Origin: Mycobacterium gallinarum
GTDB taxonomy: Bacteria; Actinomycetota; Actinomycetes; Mycobacteriales; Mycobacteriaceae
Assembly: GCF_010726765.1 (NCBI RefSeq)
Contig: NZ_AP022601.1
Coordinates: 2,170,001 to 2,234,000, forward strand
DNA length: 64,000 bases
Direction of reading: 5' to 3'
Part shown: positions 34,449 through 43,150 of the stretch, one piece after another
Position numbering within the stretch: position 1 is the stretch's first letter
Layout: the number at the start of each line of letters is the position of its first letter
Notes under the pieces: model-generated
What the model was told of the DNA's origin: nothing
Seen by the model: only the letters and a program-made list of their open reading frames with translations
Database searches by the model: none
Program-made: the position numbers and the translations under genes

Positions 34449-34476
34449 TTGACATGCGGAAGTCTGCATGTATTCT
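34449..34476 (+). promoter_or_regulatory. smtB-zur promoter with operator in the spacer
   Basis: TTGACA (34449-34454) and TATTCT (34471-34476) are spaced by 16 bases and lie just before ATG 34487. ACATGC (34452-34457) and GCATGT (34466-34471) form a perfect inverted repeat, part of an imperfect 12-2-12 pattern typical of ArsR/SmtB operators. Protein bound there would block polymerase. Confidence 0.6.
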
Positions 34477-34486
34477 GGGCGCCATA

Positions 34487-34855
34487 ATGAAAACGGTTTC
34501 TACTTTCGCCGAAGATCCCGTCGAGAACGGTCACGATCACAGTGGCGAGCCGTTTCCCGAGCTGCCGCCCCGCGACGTGCTCGACACGTCCGGCGACCTG
34601 TTGCGGGCGTTGGCCGCCCCGGTGCGCATTGCGATCGTGCTGCAACTGCGCGAGTCGGCGCGCTGTGTCCACGAACTCGTCGACGCGCTGGCGGTGCCCC
34701 AACCGCTGGTCAGCCAGCATCTGCGGATCCTCAAGTCCGCCGGGGTGGTGGCGGGCTCGCGGTCGGGACGAGAGGTGATGTACCGCCTGGTCGATCACCA
34801 CCTGGCCGACATCGTCGTCGCAGCCGTGACGCACGCTGCGGAGGGCCACCAGTGA
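34487..34855 (+). CDS. smtB: ArsR/SmtB-family zinc sensor
   Basis: The 122-residue repressor has a winged helix ([18 protein letters not shown], recognition; [12 protein letters not shown], wing). The C-terminal helix carries the alpha5 zinc site D103-x-H105-(x10)-H116-x-x-E119, which is the family zinc-sensing pattern. Zinc binding releases DNA. ATG 34487 is about ten bases past the -10, so the leader is very short. It overlaps zur by GTGA. The pair equals Rv2358-Rv2359, where SmtB derepresses zur when zinc is ample. Possible additional metals are not excluded. Confidence 0.9.
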   Translation: MKTVSTFAEDPVENGHDHSGEPFPELPPRDVLDTSGDLLRALAAPVRIAIVLQLRESARCVHELVDALAVPQPLVSQHLRILKSAGVVAGSRSGREVMYRLVDHHLADIVVAAVTHAAEGHQ

Positions 34856-35274
34856 CGGGGCCCGCGCCGGCCGCTACCGGAGTCCGCTCCACCCGGCAGC
34901 GCGCCGCGATCGCCGCACTACTGGACAAGCTCGACGAATTTCGATCCGCCCAGGAGTTACACGACGAATTGCGCAGGCGCGGTGAGGGTATCGGGCTCAC
35001 CACCGTCTACCGCACCCTGCAGCAGATGGCCGCCGCCGGCGTCGTCGACGCGCTGCGCACCGACACCGGCGAGGCCGTGTACCGGCGCTGCTCCGACGGC
35101 CATCATCACCATCTGGTGTGCCGGGCGTGCGGTTCGACAGTCGAGGTACAGGGCGATCAGGTCGAGACGTGGGCGACCGAAGTCGCCCGCAAGCACGGCT
35201 TCTCTGACATCAGTCACACGATCGAGATTTTCGGTCTGTGCGGGGCATGCACGAGCGCCAAGCCGTCAGGTTAG
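34852..35274 (+). CDS. zur: Zinc uptake regulator Zur (FurB)
   Basis: The 140-residue Fur-family repressor controls zinc uptake and zinc-free ribosomal protein genes when zinc is bound. The N-terminal winged helix has GIGLTTVYRTLQQMAAAG. The metal-binding part shows CSDGHHHHLVCRACGST and a second CxxC, CGACTS, near the end, for structural zinc. The start GTG 34852 overlaps the smtB stop (GTGA), so the pair is coupled. The last nine bases overlap the convergent Rv2360c-like gene. Confidence 0.9.
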   Translation: MTGPAPAATGVRSTRQRAAIAALLDKLDEFRSAQELHDELRRRGEGIGLTTVYRTLQQMAAAGVVDALRTDTGEAVYRRCSDGHHHHLVCRACGSTVEVQGDQVETWATEVARKHGFSDISHTIEIFGLCGACTSAKPSG

Positions 35275-35691
35275 GGCGCGCCGCACGTCGGAACCGGTGG
35301 CCAGCACCATCAGGATCAGCGTGCGCAACGCTGCGTCAGTGAGACCCGCTGCGGGAAAGTTGTAGCGCAGCAACACATCCGCGACCTTCTTGGAGTTCCG
35401 CTTGGCTCCGGCCGCGACCTCTTTGTGGCCGCTCTTGCTCGCCAGTGACACAGTGCCCAGCAGGGTGTTGTGCGCGTGATCGGCCACCGCCGCACGGAGT
35501 TTGGCGTCCAGCGGCAGGTCCCACGCCAAGATCTGGGTGAGCGACACCAGCTCCAGACCTTCGGCGATCTCGACCACCCGCAGCGATGCGACCGTGCCAT
35601 CGTGGTGCAGGGTGATCGCGCCGTCCTCTTCCCGACTCAGCGTCACCACCTCGCCGAGGACGGCGGCCAGGCGATCCTGCATGGACATCAC
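35266..35691 (-). CDS. Rv2360c-like conserved protein
   Basis: The 141-residue protein (MSMQDRLAAVLGEVVTLSRE) has an N-terminal beta-rich part (AITLHHDGTVASLRVVEI) and a helical C-terminal half (AAVADHAHNTLLGTVSLASK; LTDAALRTLILMVLATGSDV). The length and place beside uppS and zur fit Rv2360c. Function is unknown. ATG codons at 35691, 35688 and 35682 are all possible starts. The upstream sequence is the 26-bp tandem repeat, so its initiation region may vary between strains. The end overlaps zur by nine bases. Confidence 0.7.
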   Translation of the reverse strand: MMSMQDRLAAVLGEVVTLSREEDGAITLHHDGTVASLRVVEIAEGLELVSLTQILAWDLPLDAKLRAAVADHAHNTLLGTVSLASKSGHKEVAAGAKRNSKKVADVLLRYNFPAAGLTDAALRTLILMVLATGSDVRRALT

Positions 35692-35697
35692 GCCCGG

Positions 35698-35775
35698 CCG
35701 CTCAGGTGCATCATTCGGCCCGGCCGCTCAGGTACATCATTCGGCCCGGCCGCTCAGGTACATCATTCGGCCCGG
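35698..35775. repeat. Three 26-bp tandem repeats at the uppS end
   Basis: Three head-to-tail copies of CCGCTCAGGTACATCATTCG plus GCCCGG lie at 35698-35723, 35724-35749 and 35750-35775. Copies two and three are identical and copy one differs by one base. The third copy carries the uppS stop codon (TCA at 35763-35765), so the repeat arose from the gene end. It spans the uppS/Rv2360c-like gap and is a likely variable-number locus. Confidence 0.85.
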
Positions 35776-36647
35776 CCGAATCGACGGTTGCGGTTCACGT
35801 ACTCCTCGCACGCCTCCCACAGGTCGCGGCGGTCGTAGTCGGGCCACAGCTTGTCCTGAAAGACGTACTCGGCGTAGGCCGCCTGCCAAAGCAGAAAGTT
35901 GCTTGCCCGCTGCTCCCCCGACGTCCGGATGAACAAGTCGACGTCGGGAATGTCGGAGCGGTGCAGATGCTTGGCGAAGGCCGCCTCGCTGATCCGGCTC
36001 GGGTTGATCTTGCCGTCCACAGCCTCCTGCGCAAGCTCGCGGGCCGCTTCGACGATCTCGGTGCGGCCGCCGTAATTCACGCAGTAGTTGATGGTGATGA
36101 CGTCGTTGTCGACAGTCATCTGCTCGGCGATGTCGAACTCTTTGATGACGCTGCGCCACATCCGCGGCCGCGAACCGACCCAGCGCATCCGCACGCCCAT
36201 GTCGTTGAGATTCTCACGGCGACGACGGACCACCTCGCGGTTGAACCCCATGAGGAAGCGCACCTCTTCGCTGCTGCGCTTCCAATTCTCGGTCGAGAAC
36301 GCGTACACCGTCAGGTGCTTGATGCCGATTTCGATTGCTCCGCAGGTGATGTCGATGAGCACCGCTTCGCCCATCTTGTGACCCTCGGTGCGGTGCAGCC
36401 CGCGCTGGGTGGCCCACCGTCCGTTGCCGTCCATCACCACCGCGACGTGATTGGGTACCTGCCCGGCCGGGATCTCGGGGGCGACCGCCTTGGACGTGTG
36501 CTGTGGTGGCCGCGCGAACTTGCCGTTGGTGCGGGACGGCAGTTCTGGGAAGACGACGGGCCACGTCGACTTGTCGGGAAATGTCGGATAGTCGTCAGGC
36601 GCCGGGGGCAGCTGTGGGTACTTCACCTTGCCCCTCTTGGTAGCCAT
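35763..36647 (-). CDS. uppS: Decaprenyl diphosphate synthase UppS
   Basis: The 294-residue cis-prenyltransferase extends farnesyl diphosphate-type primers to decaprenyl diphosphate, the lipid carrier for cell-wall sugars. [18 protein letters not shown] holds the catalytic Asp; [14 protein letters not shown] and [19 protein letters not shown] are further family blocks, and EYVF follows. ATG 36647 removes 18 residues encoded within recO. It overlaps recO by 53 bases, a strong coupling sign. Equals Rv2361c. The stop lies within the 26-bp repeat. Confidence 0.95.
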   Translation of the reverse strand: MATKRGKVKYPQLPPAPDDYPTFPDKSTWPVVFPELPSRTNGKFARPPQHTSKAVAPEIPAGQVPNHVAVVMDGNGRWATQRGLHRTEGHKMGEAVLIDITCGAIEIGIKHLTVYAFSTENWKRSSEEVRFLMGFNREVVRRRRENLNDMGVRMRWVGSRPRMWRSVIKEFDIAEQMTVDNDVITINYCVNYGGRTEIVEAARELAQEAVDGKINPSRISEAAFAKHLHRSDIPDVDLFIRTSGEQRASNFLLWQAAYAEYVFQDKLWPDYDRRDLWEACEEYVNRNRRFGRAE

Positions 36648-37437
36648 GCGCCATATCCTGCCCGACCAGCGGAACCCGTAGGTCGGCGACTGTCTGATCA
36701 ACCCGGTACATCCGCTCGACCAGCGGTAACGTCCGCAGCTGCCGCTCCAGATGCCACTGCAGGTGCGCGGCGACCAGGCCGCTGGCCTGGCTACGATGCG
36801 ACGACGTCGACGTCTGCGCGTGCTCCCAGTCCCCGTCGTGCAGCGCGGCCATCAGGTCCATCACCGCCTGCGGGGGTGTCGCCGACCCCGACGGCCTGCA
36901 ATGGACGCACACGCTGCCCCCGGCCCCGACGTGGAACGCTCGGTGCGGCCCCGGCGCCGCGCAGCGGGCGCATTCAGTCAGCGCAGGCGCCCAACCGGCG
37001 ATTCCCATGGCGCGCAACAGGTAAGCGTCCAGCACGAGTTCCCGGGGCCTGCTGCCGTCGGCCACCGCCCGCAGCGCGCCGACGGTCAGCCGGTGCAGTG
37101 CGGGCATCGGGGCCCGCTCCTCACCTGCCAAGCGCTCGGCTGTTTCGAGGACCGCGCACGCACATGTGTAGCGGCCGTAGTCACTGACGATGTCGGTGGC
37201 GAACGCATCGATGGCCTGGACCTGGGTGACGATGTCGAGATTCCGGCCGGGATGCAGCTGAACATCGATGTGCGCGAACGGCTCCAGCCTGGCCCCGAAC
37301 TTGCTGCGGGTGCGCCGCACCCCCTTGGCCACCGCGCGCACCAACCCGTGGTCACGGGTGAGCAGGGTGACGATCCGGTCGGCCTCACCGAGCTTGTGCT
37401 GACGCAGCACCACCGCTCGATCCCGGTACAGCCGCAT
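36595..37437 (-). CDS. recO: DNA repair protein RecO
   Basis: The 280-residue RecO loads RecA onto SSB-coated DNA in gap repair. It begins with an OB fold ([20 protein letters not shown]) and has a Cys-zinc patch [15 protein letters not shown] then CVHC, followed by helices. It starts at ATG 37437 (a GTG lies one codon upstream). The end overlaps uppS by 53 bases. It is divergent from amiA2. Corresponds to Rv2362c. Confidence 0.9.
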   Translation of the reverse strand: MRLYRDRAVVLRQHKLGEADRIVTLLTRDHGLVRAVAKGVRRTRSKFGARLEPFAHIDVQLHPGRNLDIVTQVQAIDAFATDIVSDYGRYTCACAVLETAERLAGEERAPMPALHRLTVGALRAVADGSRPRELVLDAYLLRAMGIAGWAPALTECARCAAPGPHRAFHVGAGGSVCVHCRPSGSATPPQAVMDLMAALHDGDWEHAQTSTSSHRSQASGLVAAHLQWHLERQLRTLPLVERMYRVDQTVADLRVPLVGQDMAHGYQEGQGEVPTAAPGA

Positions 37438-37487
37438 CACAACAGTCTCCCATTGCGATCGGACATGTTCGGTGTACGCAGCGCCGG

Positions 37488-37493
37488 TATTTT
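37488..37493 (+). promoter_or_regulatory. -10 element for the amidase
   Basis: TATTTT matches TANNNT and is seven bases before ATG 37501, with no ribosome-binding site between, consistent with a leaderless message. Confidence 0.4.
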
Positions 37494-37500
37494 ATAGGTG

Positions 37501-38991
37501 ATGGTCGAGCTCACCCGTTTTCCCACGCTCACTCAGCAGCTTTTTCAGCTGGCGAGTGGTTCCGTCACATCCGATGACCTGGTGCGCCGTTCACTGGACG
37601 CGATCACCGCCAGCCAGCCCACGCTCAACGCGTTCCGGGTGGTGCTGGCCGAACAGGCGCTGGCGGACGCCGCCGAGGCGGACCGCAAACGCGCAGCGGG
37701 CCAGGATCTTTCAAAACATCCGCTCCTGGGCATACCGATCGCCGTCAAAGACGACGTCGATGTCAAGGGCGTGCCCACCCGATTCGGCGCGGCCGGCAAC
37801 ATCGAGCCCGCGCGCGAGGACTCCGAAGTCGTACGACGGCTCAGGGCCGCGGGCGCGGTGATCGTCGGCAAGACCAACACCTGCGAGCTGGGCCAGTGGC
37901 CGTTCACCAGCGGACCGGCCTTCGGCCACACTCGCAATCCGTGGTCGCGCGAGCACACACCGGGCGGATCGTCGGGCGGCAGCGCGGCCGCGGTGGCCGC
38001 GGGCCTGGTGGCCGCGGCCATCGGATCCGACGGGGCCGGCAGTGTCCGCATCCCCGCGGCGTGGACTCATCTCGTCGGCATCAAACCCCAGCGCGGCAGA
38101 ATCTCCACCTGGCCGTTGCCTGAAGCGTTCAACGGCATCACCGTCAACGGTGTGCTCGCCCGGACGGTCACCGACGCGGCGATCGTGCTCGACGCCGCGT
38201 CGGGCAACGTTCCCGGTGACCTGCACCAGCCACCGCCCGTCCACATGTCGGACTACGTCGGCCGAGCACCGGGACCGCTGCGGATCGCGCTGTCCACCAA
38301 GTTCCCGTACACCGTCTTCCGGGCCAAACTGCACCCCGAGATCCGTGCCGCGATGGCCGCCACAGCGGCCCAGCTCGAAGAGCTCGGGCACACGGTCGTC
38401 GAAGCCGATCCCGCATACAACCTGGCCATGTCGTGGAGCTTTCTGTCGCGCTCGACCTCGGGACTGCTGGACTGGGCCGACCGCCTGGGCTACGGCGTCG
38501 ACCTGGACAAGCGCACGAAGGCGAACATGCGGACCGGCTGGATGCTGTCACAGCACACGTTGCGCAAGGCACGCGCCCGCGAGGCCGCGGCGCACCGCCG
38601 GATCGAGTGGATCTTCAACCTCGTCGACGTCGTGCTGGCACCGACCACTGCCCAACCGCCCCCCAACGTCCACGACTACGACACTCTCAGCGGCCTGGCC
38701 ACCGATCGCGCCATGATCCAGGCGTGTCCCGTCACCTGGCCGTGGAACCTCCTGGGCTGGCCCTCGATCAACGTGCCCGCGGGGTTCACGTCCGCTGGTC
38801 TGCCGATCGGGGTGCAATTGATGGGTCCGGCCAACAGTGAACCGTTGCTGATCTCGCTGGCCGCCGCGCTCGAGGCGATCAACGGCTGGGCCAACAAGCA
38901 ACCGGAGGTGTGGTGGACGCCGTCGATGGCACCCGACCCGGACCCGACCGGCCGTTCCATTGAGGAGATCAGGCCCGGCGAAGTGGCGTAA
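37501..38991 (+). CDS. amiA2: Amidase AmiA2
   Basis: The 496-residue enzyme belongs to the amidase signature family, which hydrolyses amides via a Ser-cisSer-Lys triad. Lys83 lies in GIPIAVKDDVDV, the cisSer in TPGGSSGGSAAAVAAG and the nucleophile Ser in SDGAGSVRIPAAWTHLVG. All are intact. Its length is usual. Substrate unknown, many members act on small amides. Corresponds to Rv2363. The stop TAA overlaps the next ATG by one base (TAATG), so it may be coupled to the CAP-domain gene. Confidence 0.9.
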   Translation: MVELTRFPTLTQQLFQLASGSVTSDDLVRRSLDAITASQPTLNAFRVVLAEQALADAAEADRKRAAGQDLSKHPLLGIPIAVKDDVDVKGVPTRFGAAGNIEPAREDSEVVRRLRAAGAVIVGKTNTCELGQWPFTSGPAFGHTRNPWSREHTPGGSSGGSAAAVAAGLVAAAIGSDGAGSVRIPAAWTHLVGIKPQRGRISTWPLPEAFNGITVNGVLARTVTDAAIVLDAASGNVPGDLHQPPPVHMSDYVGRAPGPLRIALSTKFPYTVFRAKLHPEIRAAMAATAAQLEELGHTVVEADPAYNLAMSWSFLSRSTSGLLDWADRLGYGVDLDKRTKANMRTGWMLSQHTLRKARAREAAAHRRIEWIFNLVDVVLAPTTAQPPPNVHDYDTLSGLATDRAMIQACPVTWPWNLLGWPSINVPAGFTSAGLPIGVQLMGPANSEPLLISLAAALEAINGWANKQPEVWWTPSMAPDPDPTGRSIEEIRPGEVA

Positions 38992-39551
38992 TGTCATCGC
39001 CCATGAAAGCGTGGCACTGCGCATACGCACTCCCGGTCATGGTGATGGCGGCCGGCAACGTGCTGGGGACACCGACGGCTGGCGCTGACAACAAGCGGCT
39101 CAACGACAGCGTGGTCGCCAACGTCTACACCATGCAGCACCAGGCCGGGTGCACCACCGACATCAAGATCAATCCGAAGTTGCGGTTGGCCGCGCAATGG
39201 CACACCGATGACGTCCTCAACAATCGGGCACTGAACGGCGACATCGGTTCCGACGGGTCGACTGTGGCCGACCGTGCGCGCAACGCCGGCTACGCCGGAG
39301 CCGTGGCCGAGACGACGGCCATCAATCCGGCACTGGCGATCAGCGGCATCGAGTTGATCAACCAGTGGTATCACCGCCCTGACTACAACGCGATCATGTC
39401 GGACTGCTCGAACGTCGACATCGGCGTGTGGTCAGCGAATCTGATCGACCGCACCGTCGTGGTCGCTGTCTACGGCAAGGGTGACGGCGCACCTCCCGTG
39501 CAGTCACCGAACCGGCCGTTCGGACAGCCGGGAGCCGGCTTCCCGGGCTGA
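38991..39551 (+). CDS. Secreted CAP/SCP-domain protein
   Basis: The 186-residue product has a signal peptide (YALPVMVMAAGNVLG then TPTAGA) and a CAP-like fold: NDSVVANVYTMQHQAGC, LRLAAQWHTDDVLNN, VAETTAINPAL and the typical WYHRPDYNAIMSDCSNVDIG near the end. Two Cys probably pair. The canonical CAP His/Glu tetrad is only partly evident. Roles of bacterial CAP proteins are unclear, some bind lipids or envelope parts. ATG 38991 overlaps the amidase stop, with 39003 as an alternative. It is not part of the M. tuberculosis gene order, so it is a local insertion. Confidence 0.75.
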   Translation: MSSPMKAWHCAYALPVMVMAAGNVLGTPTAGADNKRLNDSVVANVYTMQHQAGCTTDIKINPKLRLAAQWHTDDVLNNRALNGDIGSDGSTVADRARNAGYAGAVAETTAINPALAISGIELINQWYHRPDYNAIMSDCSNVDIGVWSANLIDRTVVVAVYGKGDGAPPVQSPNRPFGQPGAGFPG

Positions 39552-39655
39552 AATATCCCCCCGCAGCGAATATATTCAAATCACTGACTCGCGCCTGGCC
39601 TGAAGCTATCGTCAGGTTTCGTCGGGGTGGCAAAGATCTTTGTTCGGGAGGATTC

Positions 39656-39997
39656 GTGAGCATCAATTGCACAAGGGTCGCCGCGCTGACATTCGCGGCG
39701 GCCGCGGTCTCGGCGGGTATCGGCATCGCGCCGGCATCCGCGCAATCACGGACCGTCGTCTACGAGGTCACCGGATCAGGCACGGTGTACTCGATCGACC
39801 TCGATCCGGGCGGCCGCATCCCCGAGGACACCGCGGCGCCGTTCACCCAGACCGTGTCGATCGGCCCCGACGTGGCGCTGCTACAGGTCGTCGTGGTCAC
39901 CAAGACCGGTAGCCAGGGATGCCGTATCACCTTGGACGGCACGGTGGTTGCCGAGCAGGCGCCGGGCGACGCGGCCCACTGCATCGCGTACCTGTAA
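39656..39997 (+). CDS. MmpS-like secreted small protein
   Basis: A 113-residue protein with a signal peptide (AALTFAAAAVSAGIGIAPAS) and a beta-rich mature part starting VVYEVTGSGTVYSIDLDPGG. The string VxYEVTGxGT is shared with MmpS periplasmic domains, which partner MmpL lipid exporters. Here the MmpS membrane anchor is replaced by a cleavable signal. Two Cys near the end probably pair. GGGAGG lies six bases before GTG 39656. No mmpL lies next to it. Confidence 0.7.
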   Translation: MSINCTRVAALTFAAAAVSAGIGIAPASAQSRTVVYEVTGSGTVYSIDLDPGGRIPEDTAAPFTQTVSIGPDVALLQVVVVTKTGSQGCRITLDGTVVAEQAPGDAAHCIAYL

Positions 39998-40004
39998 CCG
40001 ACGC

Positions 40005-40025
40005 CGCTGGACGGTTCTTCCAGCG
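40005..40025. terminator. Hairpin between convergent genes
   Basis: CGCTGGA (40005-40011) pairs perfectly with TCCAGCG (40019-40025), seven-base loop. It lies between the stops of the MmpS-like gene and era and may terminate both. Confidence 0.55.
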
Positions 40026-40026
40026 C

Positions 40027-40929
40027 TCAGAATCCCAGACGTCCGAGCTGTTTTGGGTCACGCTGCCAGTTCTTGGCGATCTTGACCCGTAGGTCGAGGT
40101 AAACCTTTGTGCCCAAGAGCTTTTCGATCTGCATACGGGCCGCGGTGCCGACCTCACGCAGCCTGGCGCCGCCCTTGCCGATCACGATGCCTTTCTGGCT
40201 GTCGCGTTCGACGTAGAGAATCGCGTGGACGTCGATCAAGTCGTCCCGCCCTTCGCGTGGCTCGACCTCCTCGATGACCACCGCCAGTGAGTGCGGCAGC
40301 TCGTCGCGCACACCTTCGAGTGCGGCCTCGCGGATGAGCTCGGCCATCAACACTTCTTCGGGCTCGTCGGTGAGCTCCCCGTCAGGGTAGAAAGCCGGGC
40401 CCGGCGGCAGCTGGGCGGCCAGCACGTCGGTCAGCACGTCGAGGTTCTCACCGGTGGTCGCCGACACGGGAACGATCTCGGTGTCCCCGCCCACCAGCTC
40501 GCTCACCGCGATCAGTTGGGCGGCAACGCGATCGCGTGCGAGCTTGTCGGTCTTGGTGACGATCGCGACCAGCGTGGTCCTTGGCGCGATCGCGCGGATC
40601 TGCTCGAGGATCCAGCGGTCCCCCGGTCCGATCCGCTCGTCGGCGGGGATGCACAGCCCGATGACGTCGACCTCGGAGTAGGTGTCCTTCACCAGATCGT
40701 TGAGCCGCTGGCCCAGCAGCGTGCGCGGCCGGTGCAAGCCCGGGGTGTCGATCAGGATGATCTGAAAGTTCTCGCGGTGCACGATGCCGCGGATGGTGTG
40801 GCGGGTGGTTTGCGGCTGGTTGGCGGTGATCGCCACCTTGGTCCCGACCAGGGCGTTGGTCAACGTCGACTTGCCGGTGTTGGGCCGCCCGATGAAACAG
40901 ACGAAGCCCGAACGAAACTCGTTACTCAC
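40027..40929 (-). CDS. era: GTPase Era
   Basis: The 300-residue GTPase assists 16S rRNA processing and 30S assembly. G1 GRPNTGKSTLT, G2-type TTRHTIRG, G3 DTPGLH and G4 TKTD are present; the C-terminal KH domain contains IVIGKGGARLREVGTAAR, the RNA-binding GxxG. The start is GTG 40929. It corresponds to Rv2364c. A palindromic 5' region separates it from the Rv2365c-like gene. Confidence 0.95.
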   Translation of the reverse strand: MSNEFRSGFVCFIGRPNTGKSTLTNALVGTKVAITANQPQTTRHTIRGIVHRENFQIILIDTPGLHRPRTLLGQRLNDLVKDTYSEVDVIGLCIPADERIGPGDRWILEQIRAIAPRTTLVAIVTKTDKLARDRVAAQLIAVSELVGGDTEIVPVSATTGENLDVLTDVLAAQLPPGPAFYPDGELTDEPEEVLMAELIREAALEGVRDELPHSLAVVIEEVEPREGRDDLIDVHAILYVERDSQKGIVIGKGGARLREVGTAARMQIEKLLGTKVYLDLRVKIAKNWQRDPKQLGRLGF

Positions 40930-40945
40930 TGCGACTCTTTCCCGC

Positions 40946-41001
40946 CGAGACTGCTGAGAGTTCGCAGAAAAAGCTCGAACCGCGATCTATCAGCAGTCTC
41001 G
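40946..41001 (-). repeat. Long palindrome in the era leader
   Basis: CGAGACTGCTGA (40946-40957) pairs perfectly over 12 bp with TCAGCAGTCTCG (40990-41001). A shorter GTTCG/CGAAC stem lies inside. It occupies most of the 76-base gap between Rv2365c-like and era and may be a partial terminator or processing site lowering era readthrough. Confidence 0.55.
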
Positions 41002-41005
41002 ATTG

Positions 41006-41323
41006 TCATAAGGCGTTACCAGCCCGGTCGGTGACGATGACCACGGCGTCGGCCGACAGCTCGCGCACCGCGGCTATCCCTGCGTCGTCGACGCTTCCAC
41101 CGACCAGCACGGCGGCCTCCAATCCGGTCGCACCGCTGGACACCGCCGCCGCGACGGAGGCCTGCAGCGCGGTCAGCTCCAGCGAGTTCAAAGCGACCGG
41201 AGCGCCGGCGTAGGTGCGCCCGTCGAGGTCGCGCACCGCTGCACCACAGGACGCGTCGGCCCGGCCCATCGCGCCGCGTGCCAGCGTGACCAACTTGGCG
41301 TCCTCGGCATCAAGCTCACTCAT
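41006..41323 (-). CDS. Cytidine-deaminase-like protein (Rv2365c-like)
   Basis: The 105-residue protein has cytidine-deaminase-type fold elements: [20 protein letters not shown] with a short core and [19 protein letters not shown], but the zinc Cys-x-x-Cys and HAE/CAE motifs of real cytidine deaminases are not seen; CAE is replaced by SLE. It may be a non-catalytic member. ATG 41323 overlaps the upstream CBS gene by eight bases, in line with operon coupling. Corresponds to Rv2365c. Confidence 0.7.
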   Translation of the reverse strand: MSELDAEDAKLVTLARGAMGRADASCGAAVRDLDGRTYAGAPVALNSLELTALQASVAAAVSSGATGLEAAVLVGGSVDDAGIAAVRELSADAVVIVTDRAGNAL

Positions 41324-42605
41324 CGTCGCCCTCCGGTTGCTCGTTCGGGCTGACGAGGACGGTGCCGATGTGGACACGTCCGCGATGATCCCGCCCGCCC
41401 TCGGCGAGCAGTCGCAGCCCGTCCCACGTCACCTCGGCACCCGGCAACGGGACACGGCCCAGCTCGAAGGCCACCAGCCCGCCGACCGTGTCGACGTCGA
41501 GGTCCTCGTCGAACTCTATGTCGTACAGCTCGCCGAGATCCTCGATCGGCAGGCGCGCCGACACGCGGTATCGACGGTCGCCCAGTTCTTCCACGGGCGC
41601 GACTTCGTCGGTGTCGTACTCGTCGGCGATCTCACCGACGATCTCCTCGAGCACATCCTCGATGGTGACCAGCCCGGCTATCGCACCGTATTCGTCGACC
41701 AGCAGCACCATGTGAACGCGGTCGAGCTGCATCTCGCGCAGCAGCGCGTCCAGCGGCTTGGAGTCCGGTACGAACACTGCGGGCCGCATCACCTCGGACA
41801 CCTTGGTGTCGCGTCCGCCGTTGTTGGAGTAATACGTCCGCTGGACAAGGTCTTTCAGGTAGACGACACCGACGATGTCGTCGACGTTCTCGCCGATCAC
41901 CGGGATGCGCGAGTGTCCGCTGCGCACCGCCAGCGAGGTCGCCTGACCCGCCGTCTTGTCACCCTCGATCCACACCATTTCGGTGCGTGGCACCATGACT
42001 TCGCGAGCCGGGGTGTCGCCGAGCTCGAACACCGACTGGATCATCCGCCGCTCGTCGTCGGCCACCACGCCGCGCTGCTGCGCCATGTCGACGACTTCAC
42101 GCAGCTCGATCTCGGACGAGAACGGCCCGTTGCGGAAACCGCGGCCCGGGGTCAGCGCGTTACCGAGCAGCACAAGCAGGCGGCTCACCGGGGTGAGCAC
42201 GATCGAAATCGCTTGCAGCGGAAGCGCAGCCACCAGCGAGATGGAATAGGCGTTCTGCCGGCCGACGGTCCTCGGGCCGACACCGATCGCGACGAAGCTG
42301 ACCACCGTCATGATCGCCGCGGCCGAGACCAGTCCCCAGCTCACCCCGAAATAGTCGTCCAGGAAGGCGGCCAGCAGCACCGTCGCGCTGACCTCGCAGG
42401 CTATTCGGAGCAAGACGCAGAGGTTGATGAAGCGCGGACGCTCGGCCATCACCCTCGCCAGCCGCACCGCACCGGGACGCTCGTCGCGCACGAGTTCCTC
42501 GACGCGCGCCATCGACACCGTGCTGATCGCCGCGTCGGTCGCCGCGAAAAGACCGGCCACGCCGACCAATACGATCGCGCTGATCAACTGACCGAGATTG
42601 TTCAC
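41316..42605 (-). CDS. CorC/HlyC-type CBS-domain membrane protein
   Basis: The 429-residue protein begins with a CNNM/DUF21 membrane domain of four helices (to about 170), then two CBS domains ([60 protein letters not shown]) and a C-terminal CorC-type transporter-associated domain. The family is linked to magnesium/cobalt efflux. GTG 42605 overlaps the ybeY stop by GTGA. Corresponds to Rv2366c. Operon with ybeY and the Rv2365c-like gene is likely. Confidence 0.9.
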   Translation of the reverse strand: MNNLGQLISAIVLVGVAGLFAATDAAISTVSMARVEELVRDERPGAVRLARVMAERPRFINLCVLLRIACEVSATVLLAAFLDDYFGVSWGLVSAAAIMTVVSFVAIGVGPRTVGRQNAYSISLVAALPLQAISIVLTPVSRLLVLLGNALTPGRGFRNGPFSSEIELREVVDMAQQRGVVADDERRMIQSVFELGDTPAREVMVPRTEMVWIEGDKTAGQATSLAVRSGHSRIPVIGENVDDIVGVVYLKDLVQRTYYSNNGGRDTKVSEVMRPAVFVPDSKPLDALLREMQLDRVHMVLLVDEYGAIAGLVTIEDVLEEIVGEIADEYDTDEVAPVEELGDRRYRVSARLPIEDLGELYDIEFDEDLDVDTVGGLVAFELGRVPLPGAEVTWDGLRLLAEGGRDHRGRVHIGTVLVSPNEQPEGDDE

Positions 42606-43138
42606 TGTTCGTCGAAGAATCGGGACTTGTCCAGTAGGCGCCGATCCTTCTCGGACTGGCGGTCCTGGTGGTACGCCTCGACCTGGTCGGAGACCCACTC
42701 TTCAAGCAGTTGACGCTGCAGCGCGAACATCTCCTTCTCCTCATCGGGTTCGGCATGGTCGTACCCGAGCAGGTGCAACACGCCGTGCACCGTCAACAAC
42801 GCCAGTTCCTGGCCAAGCGAATGACCTGCCGCGGCAGCCTGATCGGCGGCGAACGGTGGGCACAGCACGATGTCGCCGAGCATCGACGGCCCCGGTTCGG
42901 CCGCGTCGGGCCGCCCGCCCGGCTCGAGCTCGTCCATCGGGAAGCTCATCACGTCGGTGGGACCGGGCAGGTCCATCCACCGCATGTGCAGGTCTGCCAT
43001 CGCTGCCGTGTCGAGCAGCACCATCGACAGTTCGGCGGCCGGGTTGACTTTCATCTTGCGAATGACGAATCGGGCGATGCTGATCAGTTCCTCTTCGGAA
43101 ACGTCGATGCCCGATTCGTTGGACACCTCAATACTCAT
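42602..43138 (-). CDS. ybeY: Endoribonuclease YbeY
   Basis: A 178-residue zinc metalloprotein needed for 16S rRNA 3' maturation and ribosome quality control. The active motif [21 protein letters not shown] supplies the three zinc His, and DVMSFPMDE fits the family. The C-terminal extension of about 30 residues is normal in mycobacteria. Twelve bases separate its start from the end of phoH. Corresponds to Rv2367c. Confidence 0.95.
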   Translation of the reverse strand: MSIEVSNESGIDVSEEELISIARFVIRKMKVNPAAELSMVLLDTAAMADLHMRWMDLPGPTDVMSFPMDELEPGGRPDAAEPGPSMLGDIVLCPPFAADQAAAAGHSLGQELALLTVHGVLHLLGYDHAEPDEEKEMFALQRQLLEEWVSDQVEAYHQDRQSEKDRRLLDKSRFFDEQ

Positions 43139-43150
43139 CGTTGAATTCCG

